Part shown: in pieces, positions 1-7,360 of the stretch
How the letters are laid out: every line of letters starts with the position of its first letter
Numbering within the stretch: position 1 is the stretch's first letter
DNA from: an uncultured Bacteroidales bacterium
GTDB taxonomy: Bacteria; Bacteroidota; Bacteroidia; Bacteroidales; Muribaculaceae
Length of the DNA: 55,570 nt
Direction: 5' to 3'
Assembly: GCA_900542185.1 (NCBI GenBank)
Contig: UQMZ01000023.1
Location: 1 to 55,570 of the forward strand
Made by a program: the position numbers and the translations under genes
The notes under the pieces: generated by a model
What the model was told of the DNA's origin: nothing
The model's input: only the letters and a program-made list of their open reading frames with translations
Database searches by the model: none

Positions 1-47
1 CTACACTCTCTCCGTCGTCGGCAGCGTCAGATGTGTATAAGAGACAG
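1..47 (+). other. Illumina/Nextera adapter left at contig end
   Basis: Positions 15-47 match the Nextera Read 1 transposase adapter, including the 19-base mosaic end at 29-47. Positions 1-6 fit the end of the P5 primer, and the 8 bases at 7-14 (TCTCTCCG) correspond to the Nextera i5 index I know as S511. The order P5 end, index, adapter is exactly that of a library molecule, so this is untrimmed synthetic sequence. Genomic sequence starts at about base 48, and position 1 is an assembly end, not a biological boundary. Confidence 0.97.
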
Positions 48-78
48 CATATACAAATATATAAGATGTGTTAATATA

Positions 79-110
79 GTTGATGTAGGGTAATAAAATC
101 GTTGATGTAG
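79..110 (+). promoter_or_regulatory. Direct repeat upstream of susC promoter (candidate activator site)
   Basis: The 10-mer GTTGATGTAG occurs at 79-88 and again at 101-110. The start-to-start spacing is 22 bp, two helical turns, and both copies are followed by similar AT-rich sequence. They lie just upstream of the -33 element at 133-135, where an activator such as a hybrid two-component or SusR-type regulator would bind. No cognate regulator gene is present in the window. The functional role is inferred. Confidence 0.45.
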
Positions 111-132
111 AGTTATTGTGAATACTAAACTA

Positions 133-163
133 TTGACAATAATAAATGCGACATCTAATTTTG
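133..163 (+). promoter_or_regulatory. Bacteroidota-type promoter of PUL A (susC)
   Basis: TTG at 133-135 and TAATTTTG at 156-163 are separated by 20 bases, matching the Bacteroidota sigma-ABfr consensus. Transcription would begin near 170, giving a leader of about 100 bases before the susC start at 276. That makes the longer reading frame from 210 unnecessary, because it lies inside the leader. Confidence 0.65.
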
Positions 164-210
164 TGACCGAAATCGAGCATCGGCCAATACAAGATGATGT
201 TCGGAGTCAA

Positions 211-236
211 TGTTGAAACAAATTGTTGAAACAAAT
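211..236 (+). repeat. 13-bp perfect tandem duplication in susC leader
   Basis: TGTTGAAACAAAT occurs twice back to back (211-223, 224-236) inside the predicted 5' leader of susC. It is not coding if the start is at 276. It could be a slippage-prone duplication or a leader element; the sequence does not decide. Confidence 0.7.
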
Positions 237-275
237 AATACTACAGTAACAGTAACAATATTTTTAATGAGCGAC

Positions 276-3200
276 ATGAAAAACTTGATGTTTTGCATAG
301 CCTTATCATTAGGATGTCTGACGGCAGCGGCACAGGTGACCGTGACAGGAACGGTTACGTCGGCCGACGACGGCGAGACTCTTATAGGAGCTACAGTTCG
401 CGTGGTAGAGAATCCCACCAACGGAGTTGTGACGGATCTGGACGGTAATTACAGCATCAGCCTGCAGCCCGGTCAGACCGTGGAATACAGCTACATGGGA
501 TTCGACCAGCAGAGAAAGAAATTCAACGCCACACAGCGTTATGACGTGAAGCTTGCCAGCACCAAGACACTCGACGAAGTCGTAGTGATCGGATACGGTA
601 CGATGAAAAAGAGCGACGTGACCGGTTCGGTAAGCTCGATTGCAGCAGAGAACCTTCAGAAAACGCCCTCCGCGTCTTTGGCCAACGCCCTTCAGGGTCA
701 GGCGGCCGGCGTTACGGTCAATTCGCTGACGGGTCGTCCAGGCGCGAGCGCCGAGGTGCGCATCCGCGGTGTCGGAACCGTGAACGGAGCATCGCCCATA
801 TATGTGGTGGACGGCGTGATTACCGACGACATCTCCTTCCTGTCGCCCAGCGACATAGCCAGTACCGAGATCCTGAAAGACGCCTCGGCGACAGCCATCT
901 ACGGTAGCCGTGGTGCGAACGGCGTGGTGATCGTGACCACCAAGACCGGTAAGAAGGGGGAGCGCGCCCATATCACGTTCGACATGTATGCCGGCTGGCA
1001 GTCGCGCTGGCGTAAGCTCGACGTGATGAACGCCAAGGATTTCGCCGACACATACGTGGCCATCAACGGCAACGCCCGCGCGCGAAAGATATATGAGGAG
1101 CAGGGTTTCAACGCCTGGCTCAAGACTTTCATGGGCGTAGGAGCATCGCCCTACTTCCCCACCGTGTACGATGCGGAGACAAATCCCACGGGATTCGACT
1201 ACAGCGCGGTCGACACCGATTGGCAGGACGTGGTGTTCCGTGATGCCGCAATCCAGAACTATCACCTCAGTATCGACGGCGGAACCGACAAGTTCACTTA
1301 TTCGATGTCGGGCAGCTGGTTCGGACAGGAAGGTACCATAATCGGGTCGAGCTTCAACCGACTCACGGCACGACTCAACACGACATACCAGGCCACAAAG
1401 TGGCTGAAGATAGGGGAGAACCTGTCGTTCACCTCGTCGCAGTCCAAAAACGCATACGAGAGCGGCGACAACGTTGAGAGCGCGGGGGCAAACATCATCT
1501 CGGCAGCCTTCGCTATGGCTCCCTGGGATCCCACACGTTATCCCGAAGGCTCCGTGAACCGCAACGGCAAGGATTTGTCCGGAGGCATATCCGCGGGCTC
1601 GAACTTCAAGAACGTGACCAACCCTCTGAGCATGATCGAATATTCGAACCCCAAGGTGAACAACGAACGCTGGCTCGGTAACGTATTCGCCGAGATCAAC
1701 CCCTGGTCGACGCTGACACTGAAGTCCACGTTCAGCTTCGACTACAAGATAACGCGCGACCGCAGTTTCTCAGAGGCATACGAGGTTTCGGCCTACGACA
1801 AGCGCGAGCACAACTTCCTCTCCTCGTCCATGGCACGCAGCTTCAACTATATAGTGGACAACATTCTGTCTTACTACAACACGTTCGGCAAGAACTACCT
1901 GAACCTGATGGCCGGCATGACCATCGAGGAATTCAACTACTACAGCATCGGATCGAGCGGTTCGGACATCCTGAATCCGGTAGAGAAGAACTGGTACCTC
2001 TCGCAGGTTACGGACAATTTCGGACGCCCCGGCGACAGCGTATCGCGCAATCGGCGTCAGTCATGGCTGGGCCGCGTGCACTATGCCTACGACGACCGTT
2101 ACATGGCCACCGTAAACTTCCGTGCCGACGGTTCCAGCAAGTTCCGCGACAAGTGCTGGGGCTTCTTCCCCTCGTTCGCACTGGCATGGCGCATAGACCA
2201 GGAGAAATTCCTGCGCGACGTAAGCTGGGTGAACAATCTGAAACTGCGCTTCGGCTGGGGTAAGGTGGGCAACGACCTGATCAGCAACAACGCCTTCCTG
2301 TTGCAGATGTTCAACACGGGCCCCACATTCGTGGACTATGTGTTCGGCAAGGACCAGCAACTGGCCAACGGCGCCACGGTGCTGACCTGGGTCAACAACG
2401 GCGGCCACTGGGAGAACACCGAGCAGTGGAGCGTGGGTGTTGATTTCGGATTCTTCCAGAACAAGCTGACCGGTTCGATCGAAGGCTTCATCCGCGACAC
2501 CAACGACATGTTGATGAGCGTGACGGCGCCGGCACATGTGGGTAACCGCTATTCGGCAACAGCCAATGTGGGCAAAGTGCGCAACAAGGGTATCGAGATC
2601 ACGCTGGAGCACCGCAACTGGGTTGGAAACGTCAACTATTGGATCAACGGCAACGTGTCGTTCATCGACAACAAGCTGACGGCGCTGAACGGCGGCTCGC
2701 CCATCTACACCAACTATAACAACGTCCAGGTGGTGAACCAGGGCTATCCGCTGTACTACTTCTGGGGTTACAACTACGAAGGAATCTATAAGACCGACCA
2801 GGAGGCCCTCGACCATCTGAAGGGCTACACTTCGGCCGACATACCCTTCCACGCCGGCGATGCCAAATACCGCGACAACAACGGCGACGGCCGCATCGAC
2901 GACAAGGACCGCGTGAAACTCGGCAGCTCGATTCCATGGCTTAACTACGGTCTGACCATCGGCGCCGAATGGAAGGGCATAGACCTATCCATATTCTTCC
3001 AGGGCGTAGGCGGCAACAAGATCTACAACCAGATGCGTCACCGTCTGGAGAGCAACGGCTCGACTTCCGTTCTTTCGCCCGTCATGACCGACGCATGGAC
3101 CCCGGAGAACCCCGACGGCTACATTCCCAACCCCAAGAACACCATCAACTACTATGTATCCGACCGGTTCCTGGAGAGCGGATCGTACTTCCGCCTCAAG

Positions 3201-3401
3201 AACCTGCAGGTGGGCTACACACTGCCGCAGAAATGGATGAACGCCATCGGTTTCCAGAAGTGCCGTTTCTATTTCCAGGGCGGAAACCTCTTCACCGTCA
3301 CCAAATACAAAGGCTACGATCCCGAGACCCTCGGCGGTGTGGACTACGGCAACTATCCCCAGGCACGCAGCTTTATCTTCGGCGTGAACATCACATATTG
3401 A
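276..3401 (+). CDS. susC: SusC/RagA-type TonB-dependent outer membrane transporter
   Basis: This is an outer membrane beta-barrel that imports oligosaccharides with its SusD partner, driven by TonB. The start at 276 gives 1041 residues and an N-terminus with a clear signal peptide (MKNLMFCIALSLGCLTAAAQ). A carboxypeptidase-regulatory-like domain follows at about residues 22-105. The SusC signature EVVVIGYGTMKKSDVTGSVS opens the plug domain at about 110-220, and the rest is barrel ending in an aromatic strand (FGVNITY). The frame is open back to 210, but those codons lie in the predicted leader and spoil the signal peptide. It has no STN domain, unlike the second SusC at 38139, so it should not be under sigma/FecR control. 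It is the first gene of a + strand run with susD 43 bases downstream. Confidence 0.95.
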   Translation: MKNLMFCIALSLGCLTAAAQVTVTGTVTSADDGETLIGATVRVVENPTNGVVTDLDGNYSISLQPGQTVEYSYMGFDQQRKKFNATQRYDVKLASTKTLDEVVVIGYGTMKKSDVTGSVSSIAAENLQKTPSASLANALQGQAAGVTVNSLTGRPGASAEVRIRGVGTVNGASPIYVVDGVITDDISFLSPSDIASTEILKDASATAIYGSRGANGVVIVTTKTGKKGERAHITFDMYAGWQSRWRKLDVMNAKDFADTYVAINGNARARKIYEEQGFNAWLKTFMGVGASPYFPTVYDAETNPTGFDYSAVDTDWQDVVFRDAAIQNYHLSIDGGTDKFTYSMSGSWFGQEGTIIGSSFNRLTARLNTTYQATKWLKIGENLSFTSSQSKNAYESGDNVESAGANIISAAFAMAPWDPTRYPEGSVNRNGKDLSGGISAGSNFKNVTNPLSMIEYSNPKVNNERWLGNVFAEINPWSTLTLKSTFSFDYKITRDRSFSEAYEVSAYDKREHNFLSSSMARSFNYIVDNILSYYNTFGKNYLNLMAGMTIEEFNYYSIGSSGSDILNPVEKNWYLSQVTDNFGRPGDSVSRNRRQSWLGRVHYAYDDRYMATVNFRADGSSKFRDKCWGFFPSFALAWRIDQEKFLRDVSWVNNLKLRFGWGKVGNDLISNNAFLLQMFNTGPTFVDYVFGKDQQLANGATVLTWVNNGGHWENTEQWSVGVDFGFFQNKLTGSIEGFIRDTNDMLMSVTAPAHVGNRYSATANVGKVRNKGIEITLEHRNWVGNVNYWINGNVSFIDNKLTALNGGSPIYTNYNNVQVVNQGYPLYYFWGYNYEGIYKTDQEALDHLKGYTSADIPFHAGDAKYRDNNGDGRIDDKDRVKLGSSIPWLNYGLTIGAEWKGIDLSIFFQGVGGNKIYNQMRHRLESNGSTSVLSPVMTDAWTPENPDGYIPNPKNTINYYVSDRFLESGSYFRLKNLQVGYTLPQKWMNAIGFQKCRFYFQGGNLFTVTKYKGYDPETLGGVDYGNYPQARSFIFGVNITY

Positions 3402-3444
3402 TGTCTTAATACAGATTATATACAGATACTAAGGACATATAACG

Positions 3445-5040
3445 ATGAAAACAAGATATATAGCGATACCGATGATAGCCGGCGCCCTGATGCTGACAGG
3501 CTGCAACGACTGGCTTAAGGATGAGGCGCCCGGATCGCAGGATTTCGACGACTTCTTCACCAGCGGCGCGGTAGCGATACAGACGATCAACGCCTGCTAC
3601 GTGCCACTGGCATGGGAATACAACAACAGCTATTTCTCGGAGTGGTTTTTCGGTGACGTCGCATCCGACGACGCACTGAAGGGAGGCCAGGACGTGGCCG
3701 ACGGCGCCGATGCATACGACATCGACAACTTCAAGGTGAACGCCAACAATGCCATTGTGCTGGACTACTACCGTGCAAAATACCAGGGCATAGCCCGCTG
3801 CAATCTGGCGTTGCAGCAGGTGTCTGAAATGGAGCCGGACGAGTACATGACGCAGGAGCGCAAGGACTGTCTGCTCGGCGAGGCTTATTTCATGCGCGCG
3901 TTCTATTACTTCCAGTTGGTGCGCGTGTACGGCGGCGTACCGTTGGTGGACTTCGTGATAGACAGCAGCGACAGGTGGCAGCAGCCCCGCGCCACCGCTC
4001 AAGAGGTGTACGACCATATCGTTGCCGACCTGCTGAAGGCCGAAAGCATGTTGTGGAACAAGTCGAAATATCCCGCCGAGGACCTGGGCCGCGCCACCAA
4101 GGGGGCCGCGCAGGCCATGCTCTGCAAGGTGTACCTCTATAGCAAGGACTATGACAACGCCTACCTGTGGGGCAAGAAGTTCCGCGAGGAACAGTACGGC
4201 AAGGAATACACCCTCTGCGGCAACTACAGCGACAACTTCACCCTCGCCGGCGAGAACGGCCCGGAGAGTGTGTTCGAGATACAGTATATGGAAGACCCGA
4301 CAAGCGACTACGGCGATGGCTTCGGATTCACGCGCGGCACGTTCACCACGATACTGACGCGTCCCCGCTGTTCGGAGTTAGGCGCGCGCAAGGGTTGGGG
4401 CTGGAATCACCCGACACGCGACCTCTACGCTGAGTTCGAACAGGGCGATCCCCGTCGCGAGGCAACCGTCGGCGTGCCTTCCGAGACAGCGCAGCAGGAG
4501 GTGGAGGTGAACTATCTGGGTTCTCCCTATTACAACAACAAGACCGCATACAGCGATAACGGCGACTTCCCCTCGCTGTCGCACGATTCCCGTTCGCCGA
4601 TGAATTACCGTCTGGTACGCGCTTCCGACGTGCTTCTGCTCTATGCCGAGGCCGCATTGGAAAGCGGCAAGGACCTTGCCGGCGCCAAATGGGCGCTTGA
4701 GGAAGTGCGCAAGCGCGCCCGCAACTGCTCGGCCGATCCCGCCAACACCTTGCCCGCCTTCCCGGGCTACGGATATGCCGACACCACCGACGGACTGCGC
4801 CAGGCCATACGCCATGAGCGCCGCGTGGAACTCGGCATGGAGGGTCACCGCTGGTTCGATCTGGTGCGCTGGGGCATAGCCTACGAGGTGCTTGACAAGG
4901 ACCAGGGCACATACGGCAAGAACGAATCGGCCGAGGCCCGCGCCGAGATGGCCAACTTCATCAAGGGCAAGAACGAGCTGTTCCCCATACCGGCCGAGGA
5001 GATAAACCTCAATCCGATGGAGCAGAACAGCGGATATTAA
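3445..5040 (+). CDS. susD: SusD/RagB-type glycan-binding lipoprotein
   Basis: This is the 531-residue surface lipoprotein partner of the SusC at 276. It has a lipoprotein signal with lipobox LTGC at residues 16-19. The body has the tetratricopeptide-like helical architecture of SusD: ALLGEAYFMRAF-type helices in the middle (LLGEAYFMRAFYYFQLVRVY) and the conserved C-terminal region RRVELGMEGHRWFDLVRWG. Length is typical for the family. It captures glycan and closes over the SusC barrel. It is followed by a strong intergenic hairpin (5074-5095) that may set the boundary of an abundant susCD mRNA. Confidence 0.95.
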   Translation: MKTRYIAIPMIAGALMLTGCNDWLKDEAPGSQDFDDFFTSGAVAIQTINACYVPLAWEYNNSYFSEWFFGDVASDDALKGGQDVADGADAYDIDNFKVNANNAIVLDYYRAKYQGIARCNLALQQVSEMEPDEYMTQERKDCLLGEAYFMRAFYYFQLVRVYGGVPLVDFVIDSSDRWQQPRATAQEVYDHIVADLLKAESMLWNKSKYPAEDLGRATKGAAQAMLCKVYLYSKDYDNAYLWGKKFREEQYGKEYTLCGNYSDNFTLAGENGPESVFEIQYMEDPTSDYGDGFGFTRGTFTTILTRPRCSELGARKGWGWNHPTRDLYAEFEQGDPRREATVGVPSETAQQEVEVNYLGSPYYNNKTAYSDNGDFPSLSHDSRSPMNYRLVRASDVLLLYAEAALESGKDLAGAKWALEEVRKRARNCSADPANTLPAFPGYGYADTTDGLRQAIRHERRVELGMEGHRWFDLVRWGIAYEVLDKDQGTYGKNESAEARAEMANFIKGKNELFPIPAEEINLNPMEQNSGY

Positions 5041-5073
5041 CGCTCAATTACCTTATACATATATATTTACGGG

Positions 5074-5095
5074 CTGCGGGTCTTGCGATCCGCAG
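5074..5095 (+). other. Hairpin after susD of PUL A
   Basis: CTGCGGGTC (5074-5082) pairs with GATCCGCAG (5087-5095) around the loop ttgc, including one G-U pair. There is no U-run behind it, so it is more likely an mRNA-stabilising or processing structure than a full terminator. A comparable hairpin follows the second susD (36235-36270). Confidence 0.6.
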
Positions 5096-5147
5096 GCTGA
5101 CCAAACACTCTATAAACTAAAAAATTAACCTTTAAAAACTAAAGAAA

Positions 5148-6086
5148 ATGCAGAAAATTACATTAGTCGCAGCCGCTGCTTTCGTAGCCGCAAGCGCAAG
5201 CGCACAGTACACCTGTGACCCCACAGTGGAGACCGTACTCGCAAAGGGAAAAGTAAGCCAGGTAATGCCTATAGCACTGGATGAGGGTGCAGTGGCCAAG
5301 TTCGAGGCTCAGGGAGCCACAGTGACATCGGCAGCCCCCAACGGAGATACCAACAACCTGTGGGTATGGCAAAATGCCGGTGTCAATACGATGGATGCCG
5401 GAGACGCTTCCTATCCCGGTGTAGGTGACCAGATGGACGGCTACGCATCGTTCATTGTGGGTACTCAGGGTTGGTCAGGCGCCGGTTATAACGTAGCCGG
5501 CAACGGAGTGAACACCGAATGGTGGAATGCCGACACCCGTTTCCATCTGGCATATATGTCGCCAGGCACAGCACCCGCAGCCATCGCCATTATCGTGGCC
5601 GACGGCGGTGACATAGGTAGCCAGCCCGCAAAGGTGTCTCTTGGCGATCCCTTCAACGACAACGGCGCTGTCTTCCCCGCAGTTGGTCCCAAGGCCAACG
5701 ATGACTGGCAGGGCATCGACATCAGCTTCAGCGATCTCAAGAAACTGTTCCCCACTTTCGACTGGAAAGCCGTAAAGGAGTGGAAGGGCAACATCATGTC
5801 GTTCCTCGGCGGTGGCATCGCTGGCCAGGCCTTCGCATTTGACGCGATCTATTACTATCAGCTCGGCAACGGCAGCGGCATCAACGGCATAAGCGCAGAC
5901 GATGCAGAGTGGGTAGTGACCGCCAACACCGTGAACGTGGCCGGAGCCAACGGCATCGAGCTCTACAACCTGAGCGGACAGCTGGTTAAGAAGACCGCAG
6001 GCACGACACTGGGTCTGAGCAACCTCGCAAAGGGTGTTTACGTTGCCAAGAGCGGCAACCAGGCCAAGAAGATCGTCGTAAAGTAA
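5148..6086 (+). CDS. Secreted T9SS-tailed protein in PUL A, possible glycan-binding protein
   Basis: This 312-residue protein has a signal peptide (MQKITLVAAAAFVAASASAQ). Its central domain is beta-rich and aromatic, with a WWNADTRFHLAYMS segment near residue 125. The C-terminal tail of about 65 residues matches the T9SS type A sorting pattern (GIELYNLSGQLVKK, then LAKGVYVAKSG and a basic end). It sits at the SusE/SusF-like position after susD, so surface glycan binding is the likely role, but there is no recognised family. Its central segment resembles the two tandem proteins at 43318 and 44469 (WW motif followed by DTR/DTH-h-H-h). It is flanked by strong hairpins on both sides (5074-5095, 6101-6128), suggesting a separately processed, abundant mRNA segment. 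Confidence 0.75.
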   Translation: MQKITLVAAAAFVAASASAQYTCDPTVETVLAKGKVSQVMPIALDEGAVAKFEAQGATVTSAAPNGDTNNLWVWQNAGVNTMDAGDASYPGVGDQMDGYASFIVGTQGWSGAGYNVAGNGVNTEWWNADTRFHLAYMSPGTAPAAIAIIVADGGDIGSQPAKVSLGDPFNDNGAVFPAVGPKANDDWQGIDISFSDLKKLFPTFDWKAVKEWKGNIMSFLGGGIAGQAFAFDAIYYYQLGNGSGINGISADDAEWVVTANTVNVAGANGIELYNLSGQLVKKTAGTTLGLSNLAKGVYVAKSGNQAKKIVVK

Positions 6087-6100
6087 GTTCCCGATCATAG

Positions 6101-6128
6101 TCCGGCGGAGGGGTGACCCTCCACCGGA
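6101..6128 (+). other. Intergenic hairpin before GH16 gene
   Basis: TCCGG-c-GGAGGG, loop gtga, CCCTCC-a-CCGGA forms an 11-bp stem with one C/A mismatch between the secreted protein gene and the GH16 gene. There is no U-run, so it is probably a partial attenuator or 3'-end stabiliser that separates expression of binding proteins from enzymes. The role is inferred. Confidence 0.6.
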
Positions 6129-6175
6129 TACCAAAAACAATAAAGATTTAATAAGAGCCAAGGGCAAAACGAATT

Positions 6176-7360
6176 ATGATACAAAAGATATTGGGAACCG
6201 GAATATCGGTAATACTGGTCGGTGTGGCAGGTACACTGTGTCAGGCACGGGAGAGCCAGAACGGCACCGGCGAGACCGACGGCTACCGTCTGGTGTGGCA
6301 GGATCTGTTTGACGGGGAGGAGCTGAACCGCAACCGCTGGAACATAGAGGTGAACGGCAACGGCGGAGGGAACGCGGAGCTACAGTATTACACCGACCGC
6401 GAATGCAACGTGCGTGTCGGCGACGACGGCCAGGGCAACGGCTGTCTGATACTGACCGCCGTCCGCGAGAACTACCAGGGCAAGGAGTTCACTTCGGGCC
6501 GCGTCACCACGCAGGAACTGTTCGCCTTCAAGCACGGCAAGATAGAGGCCGCCATCAAGATGCCGAGCACTGCCAACGGCCTGTGGCCCGCCTTCTGGAT
6601 GATGGGCAACGACCACAAGGAGGTGGGCTGGCCCAAGAGCGGCGAGACGGACATTGTAGAGATGGGCCATCAGAACGCCTTCGGTCCCGGCACGCAGGAC
6701 CGATACTTCAACGGCGCCATGCACTGGGGCCAGGGCTGGCCGGCATGTTCGTACGCCCATGACAACACCAAGAGCTATTCGCTGCAGGATGGCGAGTTCC
6801 ACATATTCACCGTGATATGGGACGAGAACAAGGTGCGCATGTACGTGGACCTGGACAAGATGCCCAAGCAGACTCCTTACTTCCAGATGAACATCGACCA
6901 GAACAATCCCGACGACGTCAACTCGCCCGGCAACTACTTTCATAAGGAGAACTTCGTGCTGTTCAACGTGGCGGTGGGAGGCAACTTCCCCGGCATCCAC
7001 GACGCTGCCGGCATTACGGCCCTGAACGATGAAAACAACCATCAGGCTTCGATGTACGTGAACTACGTGAAAGTATATCAGAAAGGCACCGGCGATGAAT
7101 CGATCAGCATGACCGTTCCGGGCGACGACATCGAAGGCTCGGGCGTGCTCAGTCCGAGTATGGCCGAGAACATTAAGATACGTATCGAATCGGGTCATGC
7201 CAATTGCGAGGGGGCCGACCTGAAGGCATACGATGCCTCGGGGCGCCTGATGGGCGCGGGCCGCGACACGCTCGACCTGTCGCGGATGGGACGAGGACTG
7301 GTGATTTTGAGCGCGCGCGACGATTTCGGCAACAAAACAATACTTAAGGAAATGTTATGA
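6176..7360 (+). CDS. GH16 endo-beta-glucanase (laminarinase type)
   Basis: This 394-residue secreted enzyme cleaves beta-1,3- (or mixed-linkage beta-1,3/1,4-) glucan inside the chain. A signal peptide occupies about residues 1-24. The GH16 fold spans about 37-300. The catalytic motif WPKSGETDIVEMG gives E157 as nucleophile, D159 as helper and E162 as acid/base; this arrangement with an aromatic-rich surround (LWPAFWMMG) is typical of the laminarinase branch. The last 80 residues resemble a degenerate T9SS sorting domain (AYDASGRLMG, then MGRGLVILSA). The stop codon overlaps the next gene's ATG by four bases (ATGA at 7357-7360), so GH16 and GH3 are translationally coupled. The exact substrate cannot be read from sequence. 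Confidence 0.92.
   Translation: MIQKILGTGISVILVGVAGTLCQARESQNGTGETDGYRLVWQDLFDGEELNRNRWNIEVNGNGGGNAELQYYTDRECNVRVGDDGQGNGCLILTAVRENYQGKEFTSGRVTTQELFAFKHGKIEAAIKMPSTANGLWPAFWMMGNDHKEVGWPKSGETDIVEMGHQNAFGPGTQDRYFNGAMHWGQGWPACSYAHDNTKSYSLQDGEFHIFTVIWDENKVRMYVDLDKMPKQTPYFQMNIDQNNPDDVNSPGNYFHKENFVLFNVAVGGNFPGIHDAAGITALNDENNHQASMYVNYVKVYQKGTGDESISMTVPGDDIEGSGVLSPSMAENIKIRIESGHANCEGADLKAYDASGRLMGAGRDTLDLSRMGRGLVILSARDDFGNKTILKEML

Noticed and set aside
309..1265. Long open frame (318 aa) on the - strand inside susC
   Set aside because: It is antisense to a certain gene, has a His/Val/Arg-rich composition typical of shadow frames in GC-rich DNA, and shows no domain.
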